In this document: piece by piece, positions 24,901 to 35,041 of the stretch
How positions within the stretch are numbered: the first letter of the stretch is position 1
Layout of the letters: each line of letters opens with the position of its first letter
Origin: Erigeron canadensis
Lineage: Eukaryota > Streptophyta > Magnoliopsida > Asterales > Asteraceae
Direction of reading: 5' to 3'
Length of the DNA: 64,000 nt
NCBI RefSeq assembly: GCF_010389155.1
Contig: NC_057762.1
Location: 6,063,513 to 6,127,512, forward strand
Translations under genes and position numbers: made by a program
The notes under the pieces: model-generated
Seen by the model: the letters and a program-made list of their open reading frames with translations, nothing else
Database searches by the model: none
What the model was told of the DNA's origin: nothing

Positions 24901-26643
24901 CCAAAACTTATTACTTCCTTGTGATTGGTTTCAACTACATATCAAAATACCTCCCTGATCTTGTATACAAACCATCTAACAAAACTGCAAAATAATACAT
25001 GTTGCTACTATGTTACTAATTAAAGATAGTGACAAATTTTGACTTTTTTCTAGTCATTTTCAAGACCCACAAATACTGCTTGAATAACTAAAAACTTGCT
25101 CTTGAAATTTTTTCTATTGTAAAAACACTAATGTTAAAGTTAACATTTTGCCTAAAGTTACTATATCACTCCCTCTGTCCTAAATAATCGTACGCTAGAT
25201 TAATACACACACTGTAGCTTACTTTCTAGTAAACGATAGCGATCTTATCCTTTACCATTTTCAATTTAGGGTAACGCGAATTTATTCATTCAACATTTTA
25301 AGATGTGGACAGTTATTTAGGGACACATTTCATCAAACAAGGACTATCACATTTCAGAACCATATGATCAAAATTCAAACTTTATAATAAGGATAATACT
25401 GTAATAATAATAAAAGGGAATGATATTGGTACCATTTGTTTTGATTAATGTACCACACATGTGCAATACTGGCTTGCACAGTCAGCTGTAAAGCTTGTAT
25501 TTTGTGGTACATTAATCAAAAACAATGATACGAATATCACAATGCATAATAAAAGACTTACATGTTGATAAGGGTGTTGAGACTTTGTAAACATTACTAT
25601 TTTGTGAATCTAAAACAAGAATCTCCCCAGATGAAGTTACCTCCACTGAATATGGCTCAATCCCAAGTTTACTCCCATCAAACACTGTCTCTACACTATA
25701 CCCACCTTCATATTTCACCATGGAACGACTCGGAACACCTGTTTTTAATAAATTCAAAAAAAAAAAAAAAAGTTTCAACCTTTTTTTGATAAATTCAAAA
25801 AAAGTTTCAATAAATTCAAAAAGTTTCAAAAAGTTTTAATAAATTCACCAACTTTTGTAAACATTGTAAACATTACTATTTTGAACGACTCAGAACCATA
25901 TTTCACCAACTTTTTAATAAATTCAAAAAGTTTCAAAAAAAAAAAAGTTTCAACCTTTTTTTTTTTCAAGATTCTTGAAAATCACATTTATGGGGTGTAG
26001 AAAATGGAAAAAAAAAAAACAAACCCATGCCAATTTTGGCTGCGGGTTTTAAAGACCAGAGCCATTTGAATAGTGCAGATGCCACATTTGATGCAATGCT
26101 GCTCACAATTTCTGCAATTTATATCAAACAGTTAATAACCTTTTTTTTTTTTTTTTTAATCTTGAATAATAATGCAGATGCTATATTTGAAGCTTATTAA
26201 AGTTGGGCTTATCTTTGATAAGCTATTTTTAGACTTAAAATTAAAAAATAAGCTCATAAACCTCCAAAATTAAAATTATACCATATAAGTAAATAAATAA
26301 GTCACCCCCATTATAAAAAAAAAACTGTAAGATTGATAGGAACCGTTTGATCCATTTACCGAATTGGTATCCACATAACCCATGTACCGAATTGGTAGCC
26401 ACATAACCCCTGGCAGAGATAGTGTCAAGGTAATTCAACCACTTAAATTCAATTATGCCTCTTGTAAGATTCGAACCCAGTTGCTCCTACAAAGTGAATA
26501 CAAGAAAAAATTATATTTGTAATTGTAGAAAACTTACTTGCAGGTGGTGATGTTGCATAAGCTGATGTGAAGAAAGAAGAAGAAAAAACAAGAAAGAAAA
26601 TGGGAATGAAAAACACATAGTTGTTTTTGGTGAAGATGATCAT
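21932..26643 (-). CDS. NHL-domain single-pass membrane protein
   Basis: NHL-repeat protein of 516 aa from seven exons read right to left: 26643-26538, 26111-26025, 25738-25562, 24316-24146, 24037-23822, 23734-23646 and 22636-21932. All junctions are GT-AG and phases agree. Residues 1-30 look like a signal peptide (MIIFTKNNYVFFIPIFFLVF...). NHL beta-propeller repeats follow: LGIEPYSVEV...ILVLDSQNSNVYKVS, MNHPKGLTVDDRGNVYVADT..AIRKIS, then VVTIAGGNGARGTG..DGP and LLVIDRGNQAIREI. A membrane helix lies at about 253-272 (IAVLGAAVFFGFMLALL). The remaining 234 residues are acidic, then Pro- and Gln-rich (QQQQMQQFQQLHQQQHLRQQ), ending in a Tyr/Gly tail. Arabidopsis homologues of similar length exist (for example At1g70280, recalled), with no established activity. 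Introns 2, 3 and 6 contain repeats. A TATA-like TTATAAAC lies near 26790. Confidence 0.88.
22928..23289. mobile_element. hAT-like repeat in NHL intron 6
   Basis: Inverted ends AGGTGGCAATATGGGTGGGTTG (left) and, reversed, AGGTGGCTCACAATTT with 'gaatgggttg' further in (right). The interior has 'gggttgatac' and 'caacccattcatgagt' words. The ends fit a common plant hAT-like family, but no matching 8-bp flanks were found. It lies inside an intron and does not touch the exons. Confidence 0.4.
25420..25540. mobile_element. Small foldback element in NHL intron 3
   Basis: Inverted ends 'atgatattggtacca' and 'tgatacgaatatcac', with inner arms 'tttgattaatgtaccaca' and 'gtggtacattaatcaaaa'. About 120 bp. 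A relative is at 37843-37963, and the final bases of the window (63988-64000, 'gtgatattcgta') look like the start of another copy. Confidence 0.6.
25745..25980. repeat. A/T-run patchwork in NHL intron 2
   Basis: Repeats of 'aataaattcaaaaagtttcaa' separated by A and T runs. Between about 25855 and 25910 they are interrupted by short exact pieces of the neighbouring exon 3: 'gtaaacattactatttt' (also 25587-25603), 'gaacgactc.gaac' (also 25723-25736) and 'catatttcacca' (also 25710-25721). The pieces appear in shuffled order. Confidence 0.65.
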
Positions 26644-27121
26644 TGTTGTGCTTGTGTTATGAAAAGTGTTTGTGATTGGAGTGAAGTAGAAGTGTAAACA
26701 ACAACATGTTTTTGATGGTTTTGTTTGTTAAAAAGCGTTGTTTAGAAAAGAAAAGAATGGAATTTTTGTGTTTTGTTGTCTTGGGTTTATAAGGAAAAAG
26801 GGGGAGAAAGTGATAGAAACGAGTGAGAGTTTGAGATGGAAGAAGGGGGTGTGGTTTTGTCATGTGTAACAGAATAAGCTAAAAAGGCTCACATACATTG
26901 AGGTGGTAGTATGTGTGCAAGACAACAATGTTGACATTTGACATGAACAAATTGGGTTATTTGGATTTTATTTTATTTTTCTAAATTATTTTTTCAACAG
27001 CATAATATTCTAAAATCATTTAACTAGTCTCTAAGCTTATTTAATAAAGATTCTTTCTTTTTAAGAAAATAATCGAGGTTTATATATATATTTAAATTTA
27101 ATTTGGCCTTTGTTGAAATAA
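26644..27121. other. NHL upstream region
   Basis: Presumed promoter and leader of the minus-strand NHL gene (to about 26870), then AT-rich spacer. A TATA-like motif on the minus strand is at about 26787-26794, roughly 145 bp before the start codon. Confidence 0.4.
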
Positions 27122-27470
27122 CTAGACATATATTAGTGCAACGTATTGGTGATGGCGGTAACAGCGACGTTGAGGTGGTAGTGACGGGAAGTAGTGGTGG
27201 TGGCGGTGAGTGGTGGCGGCATTGACAAGTGGTGGTGGGACAAAGGTGTGACAACACCGATAATGTAGTTATTAATTTAAAAGTAATTGATTTTAAAGAA
27301 GATAGTGTATTAATTGATCTATATTATAACATATTTCATTATGAGTAGTTTGGGTAAATCATGAATGTGATGGTAGAATACAATTTAAATTTTAATGGTG
27401 AGGAGCTTATTAGTCTATTCAACTATATTTTATTGAAAAGGGAGGAAGGGTTCTTTGTTTACAGTGTTTT
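27122..27470 (-). mobile_element. Helitron-like 3' end with GGTGG-rich interior
   Basis: On the minus strand the sequence ends 'CAATACGTTGCACTAATATATGTCTAG' (end at 27122) followed by T, matching the Helitron CTAG|T rule. Just inside is a GGTGG/GGCGG-rich block (27145-27245), like those near other Helitron ends here. The 5' limit was not found; 27470 is a guess. Confidence 0.4.
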
Positions 27471-27650
27471 GTAACATATTAATTTTTAATTTGTACAACA
27501 AATAAAGGGCAGACAAATGCGATTTCTTGAGAAATCCTTTCTTTTGAAACTTGATTTCCTTTTATTTGGAAGGAAATGAGTTCTATATAGAATAATTCAG
27601 CCGTGTCTTAAAGTGAGGGTTACAAAGCCTTTAGAAAACAAAGAGTTAAA

Positions 27651-27962
27651 ATAGGGATGTGTATGGGTTAAAAACCGGCCCAACCCATACAAACTCATGA
27701 GTCGCAGATGCACCAAAACGAAAACCGTGATCTAGACCATTACCCTCTCGAGAGGGTTGGTGTTGTTTCGGATCGGGTTTCGGTTTGATTCTCGGGTTTA
27801 AGGGACTTTTGTTCATTCATGCATCAAAAATGACGGATCCAACCCGAAACTCAGAACTGCACTAAAACGAAAATCGTGACCCAACCCAATACTCTCTCGG
27901 GCGGGACGGTCGGGTTTGGGCGGGTCAAAAACGCATCACAGGTTTTCCGGTCGCACATCCCT
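27651..27962. mobile_element. Palindromic hAT-like MITE of 'acccg/cgggtt' words
   Basis: A 312-bp element with inverted ends ATAGGGATGTG and (reversed) AGGGATGTGCG. It is flanked by gagttaaa (27643-27650) and gagtcaaa (27963-27970), seven of eight identical. The interior repeats 'aacccgaaac', 'ccgtgacc', 'tctcgggcggg' and 'cgggtttcgg'. Non-coding. Its terminus is the same as that of the 54996 element. Confidence 0.7.
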
Positions 27963-28260
27963 GAGTCAAAGAGTATACAATGAGAAAGTAATGTGCTTAT
28001 CACATCTTTCACAATTAAAGAGTCTTTGAAACCCTAGTACTTCTCTAACATATAACATTGCTTTTTTGGGATTTTTTCGCTTTGTATTCCTCTTTCTTGA
28101 CTTATGTTTCTGAAGGCAAAAATATTAACCATTTTATTTAAAGTTTGTTTGTTGAATTTGCTAATTGCTAATTTGCTATGATGGTATGTTTTGTTTTTTT
28201 AGAAAAAGGTTGAGAAATATTAGGATTTTAATGTGAAGAAATGATATATCATTTTAAAAT

Positions 28261-28676
28261 AAGAAGCGACTATCTACAAACATTAACTGTTCCCAGAAAC
28301 ACATTCGAAATGTTCCATTTTATATTAGGATTTGATCACCCCGTTTTATATAAACCACCGTGTTTAGCTGGTGTGTAGATAGTAAAAGCTATAAGGAGAA
28401 TTACACGTGGTCTGACACACATGTTAGTCATTCACTCGTTTTAGGTACCGTTTAACCTAATACGTGGCGTTTTATGTAAAACGGTACCTAAAACGAGGGA
28501 ATGACTGACTTGTGTGTCAGACCACGTGTAATTATCCTTAGCTTTTACTATATACACTCCAGCAAAACGCAACGTTTTATATAAAATAGGGCGATAAACG
28601 CAGCGTTTTACATAAAACGGGACGTTTCAGATATGTTTTTATGAACAGTTGATGGTGTATCTATAGTAGCACTCTT
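28261..28676. mobile_element. Long foldback element (416 bp) with ACGTG boxes
   Basis: Almost the entire segment is an inverted repeat centred near 28466. The outer ends are 'aagaagcgactatctaca' and its reversed partner near 28676. The inner 75-bp arms (28382-28454 and 28479-28551) are nearly perfect, with 'ttacacgtggtctgacacac' on one side and the complement on the other. The loop is about 24 bp. Several CACGTG/ACGTGG and 'ggtacc' motifs are mirrored. No coding capacity. The flanking 'taaaat' and 'aaaatat' do not give a clean duplication. Confidence 0.7.
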
Positions 28677-29264
28677 AAAATATTGACCTAATAATCTTTT
28701 TAATAATTGGATTATGTAATTTGTAAAATTCAAATTAATAAAGTTAAAAGGATAATGGGTAAATTACACTAATTATGTGTTACAGTTATTAAAAAAATTA
28801 TTAGGTTATTTATTAAAGAAAAAGATGAATTCTATATCATTAACTTTATAACTTGTATAGTGTGATATATTTATAAAAGAATAATGATAAGAATATGAAT
28901 TTTTTTTATTTAAAAAAACTACTGTATATCATTTCTCTTTAATTTATAAAAGGAGTTGCTACTTCTACAATCCACCATCACATGGATGAATAAAGTAATG
29001 AGGGGGCATTATGTACTTTGGTTAAAGAGGAGCAGAGGGAGTGTCGCCGTGGGGGACACCCAGCACCACCTAAATGTCGGTACTCGTGCAAATATCTACT
29101 TATATTTTCTCTGCCATTTCCTAGGAATACAAGATCTCCATTTTGACAATTTATGGATATATTTTGCTTAGATTTGTATGATTTAACCTTTTAAAATGGT
29201 AAATGATATCCGTATTATAGAATTTGATAAATTTACTATTATTGTAAATAACATTTTGGTGAAA

Positions 29265-29616
29265 ACACTTTTAAAATAAGAACGGTGAGAATATTTAAAA
29301 ACATCATTTTGATGCATTAAAAGTCCATAAAACTAACATAGTCAATAATTAATTATCGTTATTTAAGTGTTTAATAACACATTGAGCCGTCAAAATAAAA
29401 AATATCAAGTTTTTTGTTGGATGCATCATTTTGAAGAATATGCATCCAAAATGGATGCATAAAAAAAACATGATTTTCTTGATTTTAACATGTTAATGTG
29501 TTGTTAAACATTTAAATAATGATAATTAGTGATAAACTATATTAGTTTTATGGACTTCTAATATATCAAAATGTACTTTTTAAGTGTTATTATTTGTTCT
29601 TATTTTAATGTAGTTT
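29265..29616. mobile_element. Foldback MITE with 'aagtccataaaacta' arms
   Basis: Inverted arms of about 150 bp. The left arm carries 'ttaaaataagaac', 'aagtccataaaactaacata' and 'aattatcgttatttaagtgt'; the right arm carries their reverse complements with few changes. The centre has 'ggatgcatcattttg' and 'tccaaaatggatgcat'. No coding capacity. Confidence 0.65.
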
Positions 29617-30129
29617 AAATTTGATGATTATATATATGAAAATGGATCTGGATCTGGACTTTTTAGTTATGGAATATGGAATATTAGATTGAGAAAAAGT
29701 CAAAAGGATGTGTGAAAGAGAAAATGAATATAAATATGGAAAGGAAAAAAAAGATACAACTGGTAATGAACGAGAAACGGGGAAACATGGGTCAAAAGAC
29801 TAAAGTGTCCTCGCGTGAGGTTCACGTGATACGTTTTGACGGAGATAAATGGACGGTGTTAGATTAAAGGATATAATCTACAACAAAAGCATAAAGTTTG
29901 GACCTATTTCACTAAAAATTATAGGGAGGGACGTAATCCACGAAAATGACCAAACCACAGGGACGTTTCTTGCAATTAACTCTTTATACAATATGCTATA
30001 AAACATGTATAGTATAATAAATATATCAAATGTTAGTGATACAATTATCACTTCCTTTGTATAATACATTTTGCTTAGAGAGTTAGAGAATCTAATTGAT
30101 TCATAAAAGATTAAAAATAATGGGCATCT
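29617..30129. other. Intergenic AT-rich DNA
   Basis: Nothing recognised. Confidence 0.35.
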
Positions 30130-30142
30130 TTCTATAAATTGA

Positions 30143-30319
30143 TTTTTTTTAAAAAAAACAACAACGGATAAATGACTAACATCCATGTGGATGCGTCCAC
30201 GCCGATTCGGCTCCTGGCAATTCCCTGAAGGGTTTGATCCCCATGTGTTAGATGAATATAGCATTGGAGGAAACCACATTGTGAAAAACCCCATAACCAT
30301 TGAGCTAACACCCCAATGG
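30143..30319 (-). mobile_element. tRNA-derived SINE (minus strand)
   Basis: On the minus strand the head reads 'ggggtgttagctcaatggtt', an RNA polymerase III A box, followed about 60 bp later by 'ggggatcaaaccc', a B box. The body runs to an A/T-rich tail. The insertion is flanked by the perfect 13-bp duplication ttctataaattga (30130-30142 and 30320-30332). No coding capacity. Confidence 0.85.
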
Positions 30320-30332
30320 TTCTATAAATTGA

Positions 30333-32272
30333 ATTGATATATTAAAACTTTAAATTTGAAAACTTTGAGAAAATTTAATTGGATATTGACAAAAAGTTTG
30401 TGTGTTTGACATGTAATCAATATAACAAGTAAAGATGATAGATAAGGGTATTTTTTTTTTATATATATTAATGTAAATATGAGATCAAAATTATTCAAAT
30501 TGTGAATTATATAAACGTAACAGTTTGTTAATTGCAATTGAACTAAACATTCTATTATATCCGCATAATTGATGCATCATTAAGAAAGGTAGTGATACTT
30601 TTACAACAACTCTTACAACAAAGTTATGAATTTTAATATACGCAATATAATTACATGATGCAGGTATTTTTGTAGATGATTAAAATTTCTTGTAAGAATA
30701 TCATTTCTTAATTAAGAATTGTAATTTGATAGCTACTGTAAAATTGATTCATATATTTTTTTTGAAAAGTAAAATTGATTTATATTTGTTGGTCAATAGT
30801 TACACCTAGATATATATACATAGACAATTAGACATAGACATAATTTTGGGCCCTTTAAAATTTCAAGGTCTAAAGCACTTGCTATGGCCTAATCCAAATT
30901 ATCCAATGCACTCTTTGCTCAAATTCAGTTGTTGCAATACAAAACCTACGATCCTGGAATCCAAGCACTGGTGTACATAGACTATGAAATATGAACTGCA
31001 TTTGATGCCATAGCCGCATAGTCCATTAAATTCTTTCACAAGAGTAGTTGAATTGAAAATTTAGTAGCTTGTATGATCAAATCCTTCATGACTATATATA
31101 GTCATGAGAAGAACATAGTCGGATTGCTATTCTGAATGAAGAAGAGTTAAGCTAGAAATATATTATTACGGGTTCGATCATAACGTAATCAGGAAGTAAT
31201 TGAAGCATTAGCGGACCCAAAGGTGCCAGTAAACTATATGATTTTGTATCGTTTTGTGTATATTTTATATAAAAAACATGAAGTATAAAATGTACTAGTC
31301 TAAATATCTTGTGAAATATGGTGGGTGGTTTTCAATAAGTTGTACTAGTATAAAATGTACTAGTCTAAAGGTTTTTGATTAAGTTCATTAAATAATTTTA
31401 TATTTAACATAAAATTTAAAAAAAATACGCTTTTAAAATGAAATGTACAATAAATGGAGCATTTTCCAAAAAAATAGCATAAATTATATTTTATTAAACG
31501 GTAAACATTTACCAAAATATTACATAGATTTGAATCATAAACTTATAATTTATCTAAAAAATCATACTAGTAAATGATCAAGGGTGCTTAAATAACATAC
31601 AAAAAGTTAATGTAATGATAAATATAATATAAAAATAATATATGACAAATTGACAATAATATTATATTATAAGAGTTATTAGTTCATTATTATAGTTAGA
31701 CTTGATTCTCAAAAGTTACTTTAATTTTAAGGAAAAGAACTTGTGTGTGTAATTTGTTTTTGTCTATTATCGTAAGAAATAAACTTTGTTTTGGTTTATT
31801 GTATGTAATTAACATACTAAACTGAACGAATCGTATAAATAATTTGTTGGTGGTCTCTCATTGGGCCAAGTATCAGATGTTTGATGATGCCACATTAGTA
31901 TCTGGCCGATTTCCTACACAATTTTTTCAGTTTTGAGACAAACTTACAAACAATAAATTAAAAAAAAGTTTTTTTTTCCCAACAATAGTAGCTGAAGTCA
32001 AGTTAAATACACACAAATTCTTTTCCTTAAATTTTAGGGTAATTTGACTCGAGTTGTAAAATTCGACTCGTAACTTAAAAAGAGCTATGATATAACTTGT
32101 TTCTTTGAAAAAACATTAAGTGAAACAAGGTAAACATGAAATAAGTTCTATCGAGACCCATATTTTAAAGCCACATACTTAAAACATGAAATAAGTTCTA
32201 TAGATACATTCATACACCCTTCCGGAGTCCCCGGTCTTGCCATTCCCTGCTTCTCCTCTGGGTGGAGTAAAA
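30333..32272. other. Spacer and 5' flank of PPR copy 1
   Basis: AT-rich spacer. A small inverted pair ('gtgatacttttacaacaa' near 30592 and 'cttgtaagaatatcatt' near 30690) suggests a minor foldback element. About 31620-32272 is duplicated, with gaps, at 37680-38174 ahead of PPR copy 2, so the duplication includes the upstream region. Confidence 0.5.
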
Positions 32273-34005
32273 ATGAAATCATCTTCAAAACTTGCCTATA
32301 ATAATTATAAAATTTATAATTATAATTATAATAAATGTAAAATATCATTTCACTTTCCCTGCCATTCTTCAACCTACTACACTGCTCCCAAGTTCACCAA
32401 GCTACATGACGCCCTCCAAGTGTTTGATGAAATGCTTCAGAGACAACCTCCGCCTTCTATCATCGAATTTAATAAGCTAGCTACCGCTGTTGTTAAAATG
32501 AAACATTATTCCACTGCCCTTTCCCTTTTTAGACATGTACATTTGATGGGTATTGCTTCTAATATGTATACAATCAACATTTCTATTAACTGCTATTGTC
32601 GTCTAAATAAAGCTGGTTATGGTTTTGCCTTATTAGCCACTATCTTCAAACAAGGTCATACGGCCAATTTGACCACTTATAATACCCTCATTAATGGGCT
32701 TGTGCTAAGTGATCGGGTTTTTGAAGCCGTTAAATTATTCAAGAAACTGCTTCGAGACAAAGTTTGTGAGCCGGATTAGTTTATGTATGGAACCGTTATT
32801 AATGGGCTCTGTAAAGTAGGTCACACTAACAAGGCCATCGATTTGCTCAGCTTCATGGAAAAAGGCCCCTGCAAACCCGTGGTACAACATTACAATCCAA
32901 TAATCGATAGCCTCTGCAAAGACAAAATGGTTGATGATGCATTACAACTCCTCACCTATATGACTGAGAAAGGCGTTTCAGCTAATGTCATCACTTACAG
33001 CTCCTTAATTTATGGTCTATGTAACTTTGGTCGGGAGAGTGAGGCTACAAGAATGTTGATTGAGATGGTGGAGAAAGGAATTTCTCCAGATGTTCACGTC
33101 TTTAACATTATAGTCAATTCATTTTGCAAGCAAGGAAACATAAAAGGCGCAGAGCTTGCTGTGCAAACAATGATACAAAGAGGTCTACAGCCGGATGTAA
33201 TCACTTATAATGCACTACTTGACAGATATTGTTTGCGTGGTGAAGTAAATGAAGCAAAACAAGTGCTCGAAAGAATGGCGGGGAAGGATCTTTTGCCCAA
33301 TATTATTACATACGGCACCCTCATAAATGGATACTGCAAGAAGAAGAAAATCGATGAGGCGATGATTCTTTTTCGGGAAATCCAAGACTAGGGTTTGACT
33401 CCAAATGTTGTTAGTTACAATAGTCTGATCCAAGGTTTGTTTGAATCCGGGCTAAAAAACTCTTCAGTGAGATGAAAGCCAAGGGTGTGACTCCATCTGT
33501 TTTTACTTATGGAATCCTATTCCGTGGAATGTGCAATAGCTCCCAATGTTCTGATGCGTTGGTTCTTTTTCGTTCATTGGATAACAATGAATTGAATACA
33601 GATATATCACTGTATAATACCTTGATTGATGGTTTTAGAAAATCTGGGCAGATTAACTTGTCTATGGATTTGTTTGATGAGCTCTGTGCGAAAGGATTGA
33701 AACCAAACATTGGGTCCTATACGGTGATGATAAGCGTGCTTTGTGAGCAAAGGTTATTAGGCAAAGCTAAAGAATTACTTAGAAAAATGGAAGAGAATGA
33801 TTGTTTGCCAAATAGCATCACCTACAATGTTATCGTTCAAGAATTCTTAAAGAAAAGCGAGTGTCAAGAAGTGGAGGTCCTTCTTGAGGAAATGATTAAC
33901 CGAGGTTTCTCGCCTGATTCTACTACTTTTTCAATGTTATTAGACCTATTCCCTAGTGCAGGACAAAACTCTCCTTTGCTTACTGCCATTTTAAAGCTTA
34001 AATGA
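32273..34005 (+). pseudogene. RFL-type PPR pseudogene, copy 1
   Basis: P-class pentatricopeptide repeat gene of the restorer-of-fertility-like type, broken. Start ATG 32273 (MKSSSKLAYNN) is shared with copy 2. The repeats show the usual 35-residue pattern (TYNTLINGL...A..LF, VITYSSLIYGLC..GR..EA). Functional relatives bind RNA in mitochondria; this is family knowledge. Defects: TAG at 32777-32779 where copy 2 reads GAG; TAG at 33389-33391 where copy 2 reads ATA; a 13-bp deletion near 33450 that shifts frame. Pieces 32273-32779, 32780-33391 and 33472-34005 are otherwise alignable over about 575 residues. An organelle-targeting N terminus is plausible but not obvious. Substitutions in the intact parts leave PPR helices readable, so inactivation looks recent. 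Confidence 0.88.
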
Positions 34006-35041
34006 ATTTAACATTAGACTAAGTTTACATTAGTCGTTGGGTTATTAGTTAAGGTAATTAGGAACTGAATTAAGGACTTCTTGTTGCTAATTTGTTAGTT
34101 TTTAGGTTACAGCAGTTTATCATATGGAGGGACAATTAAGATTGTTTGCTACTTGATTGAAGAATTTTCTCTAGTCTACATATACTAGCATCCCTACTGA
34201 TATGATGTAACCCTAAACATTCTATCCGTTGCTTTTCATACCACTTTTGGGTATTGATTATTGTATGATTCAAAAATTTTTATATCATATGATTGTGTTT
34301 GTGTATTATCAGTCATTGCTACATCTATATCTATATCTACACATATTTTATTACTGCTGCTGTTGCATGCTGCCAATTTTATATCATAGGTGATCTCTTG
34401 CCGTATTACCAATGGCAGAAAAGAGCCATCTTCCTGTAAGTTCATCTTATAGGACAGGCTAAGTTTATTTTCTCTATACTTCATGTTCTATACCACTGGC
34501 AATAAGACCGGTGTAATGGTTTTTTTAACATTCTTACACAATCTGATAATATACTTTAGGATAATTGCATATATCCCCAAATATGCCATGTAAATTACAA
34601 ATTTCCCCAACTAAAACCTTAAATAACAAATATACCTATTATTTTTAATTAAATAACAAATTACCCATTTACATCTATTTCATCAATTAAATCTTATCTT
34701 ATGATCATTTTATCCTTCTTCCCTTAAACCACTTTGATCCATCACTAACCACTAAAATCAAAAACAAAACTTACGAACTTCTTTAGAGGCTAAACTTCAT
34801 TTATGCGGTTACAAAAATCCATCAGTTCTAATAGCTAAACTTCAAATCTATCAAAAGTCCACTAATAAACCATAAAAAATAATTTATAATCAAACTAACA
34901 ATCCTAAAAAATTTAAAAAGTCATTGCTTTTAATACCATCAAGGAATCGATCTATAATCAAATTCTGAATCAATTAATTCCCTTCAATCTTATCATCATC
35001 ATCATAATCAAGTTTTTATAAATACACTGTTTTATAAATAA
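34006..35041. other. 3' flank of PPR copy 1
   Basis: Includes 'ttaggaactgaattaaggacttcttgttgc' (34058-34088), the uninterrupted counterpart of the SINE insertion site at 41916-42271. The rest is AT-rich with no supported gene. Confidence 0.5.

Noticed and set aside
26240..26520. Possible SINE in NHL intron 1 (minus-strand 'gggttcgaatc', a B-box match)
   Set aside because: No A box at the right distance and no target duplication. Only a short tandem of 'accgaattggta.ccacata' is clear.
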